NCBI GenBank assembly: GCA_019828565.1
Contig: JAHDYR010000025.1
Coordinates: 930,001 to 994,000, forward strand
Direction of reading: 5' to 3'
From: Carpediemonas membranifera
Taxonomy: Eukaryota; Fornicata
DNA: 64,000 bases
Made by a program: the position numbers and the translations under genes. How positions within the stretch are numbered: the first letter of the stretch is position 1; every line of letters begins with the position of its first letter. This document shows positions 19,530-30,858 of this stretch, piece after piece. Below the pieces are notes generated by a model. The model did no database searches. It saw only the letters and a program-made list of their open reading frames with translations, and had not been told where the DNA came from.

Positions 19530-22305
19530 TTACTGGTTAGCATGCCGTAGCCATGCGACGACCGTGATCTTCTTGGGCAGCTTGAACGTCGGCGACGATG
19601 CGATGCTCTTTGCATTCTCGATGTCACCGCCCATAACGGCCTGGATGAGATGCTCAACGCGCTCCAGGTCTGCGTCCGTTAGACCAGCGATGGGTGTCTC
19701 AGTCAGAGGGCAGACCACGTTCTTGCCGTTCGTGCTGGCGGAGTGGCTCTTGAACTGCGCCATGGCTGCCTCAACACGCCCGAGCAGCGCCTGGCGGGCA
19801 GGGTCCACGGGCGCCTTAGCAGGCGCGGGCCGGGCCACTGGAGCGGGGGTAGGGACGGGCGCCGGCACAAACGACTCCTCGACTGGGGCAGCAGGGGTCG
19901 TGCCGGGTGTGGGTACGAAGCCCTGGATACGGGAGACGCGGGGCTTCGTTGGCACGGGAGCAGGCGGGGGCGGGGCGGCGGGGCCCGTGTTCTCGTTGGG
20001 CGACGGCGTGTAGTTTCCGGGCGGGATAAATGTCGCGGGGGTCGGCTGGTACGACGGGACTGGGGTCGGCTGGAAGTGGTTGCCAACGGGGGCCGGAGCA
20101 GGCTGGAAAGATGCCACGGGCGCGGGCTGGAAGGTCGTGGTCGTGGGCGCGGGCACGGTGCGGGCCGGCTGCTTCGGGGGCTGCTGGACGGGCTTGGCAG
20201 GGGGCTCGGAGCGGCGGCACTGCTGACACCCGCGATGGCGAGGACCTTCTCGGCAGCCTCACCGGCGTTCGTTGCCTTGAGTACGCGAGCGAACCTCTCA
20301 AGCGTACGAGCGGCGATGCCAGAGCCAGTGAGAGTGACGCTGCGGGCCTTAGCGAAGAAGATGATCTGCTCGACGAGAGCGTACATCAGGCTCGGGTCGA
20401 AGCCAGGGATGGTCGGCTTGAGGGCCACAGCGACGAGGTCAGCGCTGCCCGAGCACATGGCGGTGGTGAGCATGGCAAGCATGCGGTCTTCCTCGGCCAG
20501 GGTCGAGTCGTCGCGGACTCTGTCGAAGAGAGCGGCGGCGAGGCCGCGGACCTCCTCCACGCCCTTGGTGTACGTGAGGATGGCGGCGAGGGTCTCGGTC
20601 CAGCACGCAGGAGCGCTCTCGGAGACATATGTGCGGAGATCGTTCTCGGAGACGGCGCGGAGCATGGTCAGGCAGGGATGGCCCCGAGCCCCGAGGAAGG
20701 CGGCCTCGACCTTGGCGAGGAGGTCGTTACCGCCGTACCGGGCGACGAAGAACGCGTCAGCCAGGCGGTTCTCGGCGATGCAGAGGTCAATGGCTTCGGG
20801 GATCCGGCCTGCGTGGAGCAGCGCGCTGATCGACTCCCACTCGATGCTGTGCTCTGAGGGGGCCTTCTCCGGCTCCACATCCACTGGAGTGATGGCGGAC
20901 TCGGGCGTGCTGGCCTCCTCCTCGTTGGTGAGCTCAGCGTCGCGGCTGTTGAAGAAGTCCATTTCATCGACGGGCTCAGCCTCCGGCTCGGGAACGACGA
21001 CAGCGGGCGCTTCGGGTGTTTCTGCGGCAGGGATATGCGCAGGGTTGACTCCGAGCAGGCTGATCATCTCGGCCCGGGCGTTGTCGGACCCGAGGGCCGT
21101 GAGGACGGAGTAAAAGCGGCGGGAGAGCGCATCCTCCGCATCAGCCGCGCGCTGGCGGACAACCTCGGCGCGCTGCCCATCGGGGAGCTCGATGCAGTCG
21201 ATTAGGCCGGCGGCCATCGCCGGGACGCCCTCGATCGCCTCCATGGTCCCGATCCGGAGGGTGCGGCCAAAGACGGCGGCAACCTCACCAGATGGGCCGA
21301 AGACGATGCCTGCCTTCCGGGGCTGGTGCCAGGCGGGGGTGGAGGGGACGGACTCGGGTGCGATTGCGGGCAGAGAGGCGCCCTCGACGATGCCAGCGGC
21401 GGAGCGGGTGTAGTTGGGCATGATCGGCTTGAGGCGGGGTAGTAGATTGACCTGATCGGGATGTCCATTTCGTCCTTGGAGGATGTGGCGAGGAGGCCGG
21501 TCGAGGAGGAGAAGGCCACAAAGTGGTGGCCTTCGAGTATCGTCACCAAGTCGCACGCGGCGATCGCTGTGGCCGCTCTGACCTCAGTCAGGTTGCTGTT
21601 GAACATGAGGTGGATCTCCGTACCCGCGAGCACGGCGAGGAAGCGAGGGTCGACCCTGCTCCAGTCGAGCGACGTGATCGGCTCGGGTGTCTGCTGCTGG
21701 GCGATCGTCTTGTCCGTAGTCTTCGTACGGAGATCATGGAAGCGGATGGTGTTGTCGCCGGTCGTTGCGGCGATTATTGTGGCGACGGCGCGCTCCCACC
21801 GCATGGCAGTAATCGGGGCACTGGCCGCGGCAAATGAGACCTTGGCGGTGCTGTCTGCTGCGCGCAGGTCGAGCACAAAGATTTTGCCGTTCGTGAGGCC
21901 TGCACCAATGATGAAGCCGGCCTTCTCGTTCCAGGCGAGGGATGAAAGCTCGTGGCCCTCGGGGAGCAGGAAGGTCTTGTAGGGGCTTTCGGGAAGCTCG
22001 GCACCGATCTTGTAGACATCGATGGTGCGGTCACTGCCGATGACGACGAAGGATTCGCCGTTGTAAACGCCGTGAGCGATCACAGCATTGTCCTTGTGCT
22101 CGTGGGGGAAAGAACCGAGGTATTCGGCAGTCTCAGTGCTTCCATCGAGCTCATAAACGTGAAGTTTGGCATCGCTGGCAAGACACAACAGTCTTTTCGT
22201 CGCTGAGGAAGACGAGAGAGTTAGTTCATCGTCGTTTGCAGCGGAACGTGGTAGGTCTTGCCGCCATGCTCTTTGACAACAAGCTTGTTCTCGGAGATGA
22301 AATCG
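19530..22305 (-). CDS. SEC31: COPII coat protein Sec31 (two frame breaks; start unresolved)
   Basis: The outer COPII coat subunit that forms the vesicle cage at ER exit sites. In order it has a WD40 propeller half (LHVYELDGS, GSDRTIDVYKIG, SLDWSRVDPRFLAV, KDEMDIPIRSIYY), an alpha-solenoid (EWESISALLHAGRIPEAID, AENRLADAFFVARYGG, CWTETLAAILTY), a long Pro-rich linker with repeated FQPAP motifs, and a helical C-terminal domain (RVEAAMAQFKSH...VVAWLRHAN). The protein lies in three frames. The breaks at about 21440 and 20205 are each repaired by one extra C in a C-run, with smooth continuity of sense (YYP to RLKPIMPN; PSP to PAKPVQQP). As Sec31 is essential, assembly error is likelier than loss. 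The frame is open up to 22305 with no ATG, so a first exon is missing; 22305 is the limit, not the start. Confidence 0.8.
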
Positions 22306-22786
22306 TCAGTGATGTCTTCTAGGACACGCACAGCAACTGGGCCGCTGAAACCTTCCTTCATGTGTGTCTTAAAGTCAATACGCTCACGTAAACAGCAGCA
22401 AAACCGCGTCTTAAAGTGCGGTGGCCATGGCTGAGACACAGTGCCGTTGGGGTAGAAGTTGTTCTGCCGTTGAGGCGCTGATTGTAAACATCCGTGTTGC
22501 TGGGCTTGAAACGTCACATGTTTGTTGACAATCAACTGATTGGGGCCAAAAGGGGAGGGCACCTACCGGGGTCTACAATGCCTCTGCCAGGGTGCACGCC
22601 AAGTCGAGGCAGAGATTTTACGATGTGTCCTGGGCATTAAGGCAGACCGAGGCCGGGTGACAGCAGATGAATCACCCCGAGTTCAAAGGGAAGCCACACT
22701 CAAAGAGACAGAGGGCTTTGAACGAAGAGGTTGACTGGGCTGACGATGCCCGTTGAGCGGCCGACTTTTAGCACAAGATTTAGTTG
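22306..22786. other. region 5' of Sec31 and 3' of RCC1-like copy E
   Basis: It should contain the missing first exon of Sec31. A minus-strand frame (22221-22562) ending in GPVAVRVLEDITDDFISENK overlaps the Sec31 frame; I could not identify it or join it. The rest shows nothing recognisable. Confidence 0.4.
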
Positions 22787-24410
22787 TTAAAGTTGGGCCC
22801 ACGGGTCGACATTAATCGGGGTGGTTTCCCAGAGCGAAGTTGGTGCCTCACACTCGGCCAACTCAGCCACCCCATCTGCCACCGTCTTCGCGTAAAACCA
22901 CTGGCCGGTGGAGTCGCGGAATGAGAGGATCCAACTGCCGCTAACCTGTCTTCTACCAAGAGCGGTTGCCTCAAAGAGCACACAGTACTGTTTGTCACGG
23001 CTGCGCATGTGAGTCTGGCCCTCAGTGACCCAGATAAGCTCAAAGCCACAATGGAACCCCTTGACTCTCTCGGAACCGGAGCGGGGTGGCTGTGAGGCAC
23101 TTGTCATCCTCACTGTACCCAGGCAGCAGGCCCGACTGGGCGATATGAGGTGTAACTCGGCCAGCGAAGAGCAGCTGGCGGCCACTGAGGAAGACGTTAA
23201 AATCATCTTCAGGAGTCATGATCCGGTCGACCCTGAATGGCAAGTCGACGAATCCAGACATATCATTCTCATGACCAAGTCCCAGCTGGCCTTTCCAGCT
23301 TTCTCCGCTGATCACCTGCCGATCGCCCATTGAGAGGATGACAGCGCTGTTCCATGCATGCATGATGTGATCTGGGACAAATCCAGTGGGCACTGCTACT
23401 GGGGTGAACAGACGTCTATTGCCCCTCTCGGCTTCGCCTATGAACCAATTCGCCTTGTTGCCCGCCATGACAGTGCCGGCTGGGGTGAGGATGAACGTCT
23501 GACCGCTCATTATCGATACACCAGTCACCATCCCATGCTTCTCCCAAGCGGGCAGGCTGGCCTCGAGCTCGGCGACCTTGGGGCAGGCGGGGAAGGTGAG
23601 GCGGGTCGGGTCGACGAACCCAGACGACTCGAACCCCAGCTGGCCATATTCGTTGTAGCCCCAGCCCCACAGACCCTTGGGCGTCCTGGCGATGTGGGTC
23701 CATGTGTTGCTGTAGACCTCGAGGGCCCTGGGCATCCTGGCCCTGGTGAGGGCGGTGTGGTGCCTTGTGTCGAGCATGAAGAGTCGGCCCATGTACATGC
23801 GGTGGTGGTAGCATCTGTCGGGCACAGGGCACTGATAGCTCTCGCCGTCCTTCTCGGCGACGTTCAGCGAGAAGAAGAACTTGCGGCAGAGGAACCAGAG
23901 GCACTTGGCCTCGGGGGTGAGAGCCTTGCGGATTCTGTTATGAATATCGGTCATATGTGGTTGCTTCTCTCGAGCCTCGTTCAGCACCCTGTCCTCGAGG
24001 TCTGGGTTGGCCCCGCCACCCAGCAGACACGCCCACACCGCGCCCTGGTTCAGCGTGTGCATGGCGATCGGGAGCTCCTCGCCGTCCGCGAGCTCGACGT
24101 TCATGGACAGCGGGGGGCCGCTGGTGAGGATCGAGCGGGCGCGGTCGAGGAGGGCTTGCGCGGCTGGTTCGAGAAGGTGGATCTTGCAGAGCGTGGCGAG
24201 GAGGGATTCGAGAGACGGGGCGCTCGTTGGTGCAGAAGTGCTCTTGTTGTTGTGGATCGAGGGCATCTGCTCGCGGAAGTGCCTGGAGTAGGCGTGCTGG
24301 AGCAACGAGGGGATGTCCCCGGAGATGGAGGCCGTTACAACGAGCGACTCGCGGAATGCGGAGATAAGCGCATCTTTGATGGCCGATGGCGAGGAGCTAG
24401 CGCTGTTCAT
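22787..24410 (-). pseudogene. RCC1-like family, copy E (one frameshift)
   Basis: It starts at an ATG at 24410 (MNSASSSPSAIKDAL) and matches copy F closely, including the unusual block SIMSGQTFILTPAGTVMAGNKANWF and the RCC1-type blade SGESWKGQLGLGHEND. At about 23068 two bases are missing from a GAGAGA run compared with copies B and F. The frame therefore changes after CLTATPLRFRE and stops early, while the family C-terminus continues in another frame (FELIWVTEGQTHM, then INVDPWAQL) to 22787. Either a young pseudogene or a sequence error. It forms the left arm of the inverted arrangement whose right arm is copy F. Confidence 0.75.
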
Positions 24411-24718
24411 GGCTTTCAGCGCTCAGTTCGGTGATGGCCAAATTCTGACTGCCGACTCGCCGACCACCGACGCCAGCTGCGGATCAGACGCGACGCTGTG
24501 AGTCACGAGCTCAGTCTAGAGCCAGCCGCATTTGTCTCCCAACCTGCTGATGGCCTCTAAACTCTGCCCCGCAGTCATCCAAAGAAGACCTCCCAAGCTG
24601 GTCAAGATCAGACCAAAGTTTATCAATCGGTCCCATGAAGCCGACTGCGCAACTTCTACATGCAACCGAGAACCTGAACTGCGCCGAGGCGCTCTAAACC
24701 TCTGCCTGTCACGATGGA
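24411..24718. repeat. inverted-repeat flank: 5' region of RCC1-like copy E
   Basis: Nearly identical, inverted, to 35664-35972, the 5' region of copy F. The part next to the ATG (about 70 bases) is also shared with copies I and K and so probably holds the family promoter. The outer 230 bases are shared only by E and F and mark one duplicated block. Confidence 0.85.
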
Positions 24719-24882
24719 GATGGCAGAGTTTCTCACCCGAGATGCGTATTCAGTGTGGCTATGCAAGGTTCTTTGAAGCTGCTACTACTTCGAAGCGATG
24801 GTAAGACACACACAAGCGGTGAGGACCAGACAGTCGGCTAACGGTCGACTGACGGTGCAGTTTGTGTCACGAAAGAATTGCA

Positions 24883-27800
24883 ATGGAAAACGACTCGCAG
24901 GAATTGTTCAAAGTTGTTCTCTGCAGTCCAGGTGACAGCAAATTTCTAGATTCCTTTGCTGAATGCGCAGGATTCAGCGACGCGTTCGTTCCTTCAATGT
25001 CGCATTATCCAGAAATACAGAGCAATCCTTTCAGATTGACAACCAGCAAGTATCACTCGGGGTTCGCAACCTCTCACGTTTTGGCTGTTTGAATTCCAAT
25101 TCATTTCCAACCCTGACACAGTTTCCATGCGAAAGCAGCAGTCCAAGCACCGCGAGGCCGCCGTCATCGCCTTTGATGCAACAAGTCAGACCCAGATGAA
25201 CAGGATTACCGAGCACTCAAACTGGTTGGTGCACTCTACTGGCCTTCCGAAGACATTACCGGCCATTGTCGTCGCGTACCATTCGGGAAGCACCCAGCGG
25301 GCTGTAACGACTGCAGAAGCTGCGTTGTTCGCGCATTCCCACGGATACATGTTTATGGAGGTCCCTTATAAGGATACCGACGCCGCCATGCGCAGTTTCC
25401 GTGTGCTTACCCGTCATTTATTGTACAACCGATTAGCCCAACAGCTCCCGAGGAAGGTCGACTCTGAGATGGCCTGGTTCGACCAGTACCAGACCAAGTC
25501 CACCCAGACTGTCAAGAAGCAAGTAGAAGCTATCCTAGCGGCGGACGGGGAGAGGTTCTCGACGCTACAGATTCACCTTGAGGGATTGAAACTCAAGCCG
25601 CTGCGGCTGTGTCATCTGCAGGAGATGCTGAATTACATACTTTCCCGTCCAACGCTGCCTGCCTCGTTTTATTTTTTTGTCCACAAACCCAAGGCGATTA
25701 TTCAACTCCAAGGTGGTCGATTCAAAATTGCTCGGGAACATTATGACACGTCGTCGCCCGACAAGAGTGTTGTGCAGACTATACAGGGCGCGAACGCCGT
25801 GCTTGACTGCATCGGCCGACTCCGAAGCCGCGAGTCACTTGCCGACGCCACGATTGACCTGAGCACATACGAGTATCTCAACGAGGCCGTCCTCGTCCGC
25901 GTTCTTGCGGAGCTCCCCGCCGATAGGGCGCTTCCTAATCAATTGATTTTGCCATTACACACAGCTAACTGCCGAGTCGAGATCACTCCCGACAACTGCT
26001 CCATCCGCGGGCTATTGCCCCGTCAGCCAGCTCTGACACGCTCTATAATTAAGATTTTCCAGTTTTTAACTAGACATGCCAACTTTTATGAATGGCTCCG
26101 GTCTCCGATCACAGCGGACCACAACTTCAACTTCAGCCTCCGGAGTGAGTATGATGACTTTGACCCATGGTTCTTCTATCATCTCTCTCTATTGGGCAGC
26201 AAGATACTCACCACATATGCTGTATCGGGCGTACTACCGACCTCGATCGGTCTGCGGCACGATGAAGCGGTGGCACGGTGCAGGGTTGACCCAGACGTCA
26301 GTCATAAGGCCAGATTCTACGGTGGAAATGCATGTCAGCGGTTTCAGCCAATATTGGATACGTTCAACTACATCCTCGACAGGCTTGATTTGATGAAGGA
26401 CAACAGTGCGCTTGAGCCCGTTGCTGGGGAAGGCCTTCAGCTCGGCCGCCTCGAACTTGGCATTCTCATGAACCATTTTTCTTCGGTCAAGGGTCCAATT
26501 CCGGAAGATTTTTCTGTTTCACTTTACAATCCCATTGGGAACGTCTGTTTCCAAGACCGTTTCTTCTTTACAGACCAACAGTACTTCGAAAGCACCCTCA
26601 TCGAGGTCAATACGGCGCTCACCAAACGGTATTTTGATGAATTCCTCCGTTCGCCAGTCACGCCGCAGTCGGTGTACGTCCTTGCTCCACCCACGTCGGT
26701 TGCTTGGCCGCTGGCTTCTGTTGAGCCACTGCTTGATCACATCGTTTCCAGTGGCACTATTCCAAACAAACTCAGCCTCACTGCGGACGGGTCGGACGGC
26801 TTGCCTGTCGTCATCATGATGACTGGGATGCAGTTTATGGCAGAGCCAGCTGACCCGCCGATTGCAGCCCTGTTGACGGAGAAGACGATGAAACTCCAGG
26901 AAAGTATCATTGCTCGCATGCATCGTGAGCGCGAGGATGAACGCAAGGCAGAGGCAAGCGAAGCCCAGAAGATGAAGGAGGCGATGGCACAGCTACTGAC
27001 ATCATCGGCAGCCTACCACCTCGCGCCCATCCGGGAGGCGGTACAGTACAGTGAGAAGTTCGCCAGAAGCCCGCTTATGCATCACCCGCCGAGGCCCTTC
27101 TCCCTCCCCCCAGGCCTGGCCCCCACCTCTGTGCTCGAGGACAGGCTTTCGGTCGCATGGCGGCTTACTCCTGCCAAGCGTCTTGAAGTCGTCCAGGCGG
27201 TGGCAACAGCCGCTGAGCTCGCGACGAAGGCGTTTACGAAAGCGCAAGAGTCGACCAAGGCTTGCGATGCCTATGCACAATTTATCGTCACTAACACCAG
27301 CGCAGCCGACGTTCCCACGCCCGAGGAAGTGGCCAAGTTGTCTCAGATTCTTGACAACGCGGAAAAAGCCACGATGGTACCAGAATTAGAAGACCTCCGC
27401 CCCGAGCTCTTGGCACGATTCAGCGAGCTCAAGGCATTCCTAGACACCAAGGCATATGAACGATTCGCCTTGGCCCAGCGCCGTCTCAGTGTCGCGCGAG
27501 ATGATTCCATTGCTCTCGAGGCAAAGCGCTACGAGTCCATCTTATCCGAGGCGCGGGCGTATCTCGCCATTATCTCCAAGGTCAAAGACACCCTTTCGCA
27601 GTGCAGAGGCATCGCCCACATTGAGAACCTGTTGCCCAAGTATTACGACCTCTGTCGCCAGACCGAGTTCTCCAGACGCAACGCAGATGCCATACGACGT
27701 AAGAAGGCCGCTGAACATGACATACGAACGCTGCAGCGCCTTCTGGAGCCCATCCTCCCTTTCGCACACCTGTGTCCTGAGCTGGAAGGCATACTAGTCT

Positions 27801-30631
27801 ACCCCGCCCAGTTCAGGATCCTGAGTATCATGGGCCTGGAAAGCATGCTCGACCTCCCGGAGTCGAGGAACTGCCGCGTATTTTCGGACTTCCCTGACGT
27901 TGAAGCCGTCGGAGTGGGGAGAAACAGTGTGTTCCTCACATCGTTCAGGGGAAAGCGGCTGCTCGCAAAGTCGTTCACCCTGGACTCGGATGAGCTCGAT
28001 AACAACAAGCATTGCCTGCAAGAGGCGACCATCCTTTCCCGGCTGTCTCCCAGCGGCATCGTGCCTAAGCTGCACTATATCTTATTTGACGTCCACCCAG
28101 GACCGCGGTCCCACAATGCGCTACACTACAGAGGGAGATGTCTGCTGGTCATGGAGTTCATACAAGACCCGTTCTGGGATGGAACTTGTTCGACACGAAG
28201 TGTTATTTCCCGATTTGGCGCTCTTTTTAGAGCTTTAGCAAAGCTACATGCAGCGGGCTTTGCGCACGGTGATTTGAAACCCGAGAATGTCCGCATGCGA
28301 GGCAGCGAGGCTGTTCTGATCGACTTTGAGACCCTTGATCATGAAGGGACGCAGATGTACAATGCTCCCGAGGAGATGGGCCTGCCCTCTCGCGCTGGGT
28401 TGACACTCGCGCGGAAACAGGCGTGCGATGTCTGCCATGCAGGCTACACCGTCTACGCGCTGACGCTCAATAGGAGAGCACTCAGGACGTTTAACTTTAG
28501 CCAGCTCTCGAGTGAGTCTACAGTCATGACATCCGCGTTATTGGTCAACGTGTTCGAGGTGTCTCCAAAATTTTACAGGTTGCTCCTCCATACCGTATGC
28601 GCTAACCCGCTTCAACGTTTGTCTGCTGCTAAGGCGTTCTCAGTCCACCAGCTGGAAGCTCAGAGGGACTCCCTGTCTCCGACCCAAATAATGAGATATC
28701 ATTGGACGGCTAAGCTTAGGACACCGGTGAAACGTGTCGCGTGTAATTGCGGTCTACCCCAGCAACGGGCTGACACGCTCACTGGACTTCTCACAGTGTT
28801 GTCCGAGCAGGGGTCGAGCGAGGATCACTTGTTTTCGTTCAATGGCGCGAGCATGAATAGCACCCTTTCGGACCTCTATCTATTGACTGAGCACGCATTC
28901 GTCGGCAACCAGCCACTGTTCCGCGCTGGCACGCTTGTCTTCGCGCCGGGCATCCTCGACCTGGAGCTTGCCGAGCTGCGCCCTCTTTTGGTGGGGCTGG
29001 GTCGCGTGCTTCAGCTCATGCTGCTCAACGACATCGCGATGCCCGCCCACATGGCCAGCTCGGCGTGGTTCCGCGCGCTGAAGGGCGAAGGTGTCGACCT
29101 CGAGGCCCTGATGCCCGAGCTCCACTGGGCGATGGTTTCGCTCGCCGCTGCACGCGAGGCGTGCCCGCTCGCTGGGTTCGTCGCCGTCGGCCTCGATGAG
29201 TACCGCGATGAGGTGCGGCGTCGCTTTGCCGAGCGCATGAAAGTCGTCCGCGAGGGAATGGAGAAGAATCTCGGCGACGACACGCTCGCAGCCCTCAGAG
29301 CACTGAGCGTCGATGACCTCCGCGCCATGCTGACCGAGCCCAGCCCTCGCACCGTCGATGACGTCCTCGGCCTTCTGACATTCGACGACAGGACTGCCGA
29401 TATGCAAGCCGTCCTCCGCACCGCCCTCGAGGACGACGAGACGCGCCACAGGTTCGAGCACGTCTTCTTCTCACACGGAACCCCGGAATCCAGGGCGCAC
29501 ATCGTCTTCGGAGACCATGTCCATGATAGACTATACTCGACCCTGACTGACGTCGGGGACATTGCGATACACATCCCGGCCGGGCTGGCCGGTGTTTCTT
29601 TGATCCGCGCTATCCATCGCACTGCCCGGGGCATTCCCTTGGATCTGGTGCAGAGGATCCGCCGCAACGCCTTGATCTCGAGCCTTGATCCCACTCTTAA
29701 CGTCCCGTCTGTACGCCAGTGCCCTTGGTGCGGCAGAATCATCTCTCTGCCAGCCGCCATTCTTTATTCCACCTCTGAAACCATCACGCAGTGCGCTTGC
29801 GCTAACTCCTTCTGTGTGAGATGTCTCCGCTCGCCTGGGGCAACGGCGTCCCGGCATGGCAGGGAAAGGTGCGAGATTCACCCGCCCCAGTCTTATTCAG
29901 GCGCCAAGACAAGCGTGCCTGTCTTGTTCGCCGCATGCTATCGAATGGTGCTGTCTGCCCCATATGTGCTCCCTCCCATCGAATCCAAGCTGATTGAATC
30001 ATATCCCAGATGCCAGAATCAAGAAGAACCATTCCCACCCCGCGCACCCGCCCTTCATCCAACGGCCGACCTACTCGCGATGCTGCTCGACATGCCCTCG
30101 CTTTGTCACTCCAGTCAGACCCACGTCGACGCTGTCGTTCAGGCACTCCTCTGCGAAGAGACGCGTGGTATGTCACAAGAGGTTCTTATCGGGCCTCTGG
30201 CCAGCGAGGAAGCTGCGCGGCGAATTAGCCCCATGTGTCTCTCCCGGCCATCGTTTGGCTGGGCACTGTCATGCGGCAGGCTCTACTTTACGGGACGACT
30301 CCCACCGTCGATTACCAACACCCTTATGGTCAATTCAAAGCTTGTTTACGGTCTTCAATGGATTGTTCCCAACTCTGTCACGCACTTTTGGTGCGACTAT
30401 CATTTTGTCACAATGGCGTATGAGATCAACCATTACACCGTATGCTGGTCTGAGCGATTCAAGCGCTTCAAGCTTCCATTTAGCGCCGTTGCCTGTGATG
30501 AAACCGGGTCAATCTTCCAGTCCGTTGAGGGAGACTGCTTTAGGGTCATTGGAAAGCGTCGAGGGAGAGCCAAGACCAGGCTGGTGAAAGAGAAGAATGC
30601 TGCGCCCATTCCACTGGTCGCTGTGAGGTAG
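24883..30631 (+). CDS. giant kinase: Ras-like domain, new repeats, protein kinase, Cys cluster, RCC1-like tail
   Basis: From the ATG at 25127 this is 1,834 residues; 24883-25086 adds the first half of a Ras-like fold (FKVVLCSPGDSKFLDSF, then IDNQQVSLGVRN), joined through a 35-base intron to AVIAFDATSQ and VTTAEAALFAHSHGYMFMEV. The P-loop and NKxD motifs are lost, so GTP binding is doubtful. Counting from 25127: about five new-type repeats (residues 145-590, e.g. LPASFYFFVHKPKAII), a coiled-coil region (590-900) and a protein kinase domain (915-1200) with AK948, HGDLKPEN at 1047 and DFE at 1066 in place of DFG. The module shared with the neighbour follows (1258-1445), then a cysteine cluster from CPWC at 1531 to about 1590, and a tail resembling the last part of the RCC1-like family (LYFTGRLPPSI, FWCDYHFV). 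The first exon needs a 47-base intron or one missing C near 25027. Convergent with the gene at 30859. Confidence 0.7.
25087..25121 (+). other. probable 35-base intron in the giant kinase gene
   Basis: GTTTGA at the 5' end and CCCTGACACAG at the 3' end. Removal joins frame and sense so that the second and third parts of a Ras-like fold line up without a gap. Inferred from protein logic only. Confidence 0.5.
28898..29461 (+). repeat. 564-bp module identical to 31747-32310 (inverted), arm 1
   Basis: Identical base for base as far as I can read to 31747-32310 on the other strand, encoding the same 188 residues in both giant genes (begins FVGNQPLFRAGTLVFAPG, ends ALEDDETRHRFEH). The flanking coding sequences of the two genes are strongly diverged. 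The module is mostly helical, of unknown fold. Confidence 0.92.
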
Positions 30632-30858
30632 GCCTAAGCGTATTTTGTTCACATGCAGCCAAGTATTTATGGCTTTATCACTTTGTCTAAATCCAGATCG
30701 ATGACACTGAGATACTAAGCGGCACAGACCATGTCGACCCATCTAATTTTGACTCTGAAACCACGGCCATTGGATGAGAGAGCACGACGGCCGGTGATCA
30801 GACATTCTTTTGACCCTCACTGTGGTCCTAGTCAACTAGATATTTACAGACATACTGC

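Noticed and set aside
19743-21113. 456-codon plus-strand frame opposite Sec31
   Set aside because: Low-complexity Arg/Gly/Ser-rich shadow of the Pro-rich Sec31 linker and solenoid.
22221-22562. 113-codon minus-strand frame upstream of Sec31
   Set aside because: No recognised domain, overlaps the open Sec31 frame and cannot be joined convincingly; left as undecided.
23358-24434. 358-codon plus-strand frame opposite RCC1-like copy E
   Set aside because: GC-rich codon use leaves the opposite strand open in every family copy; the coding strand shows the RCC1 motifs.
24988-25034. 47-base intron in the first exon of the giant kinase
   Set aside because: GT-AG and phase fit, but it removes a strand that lines up well with the Ras fold; a single missing C near 25027 explains the frame change better. 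Not called as a feature.
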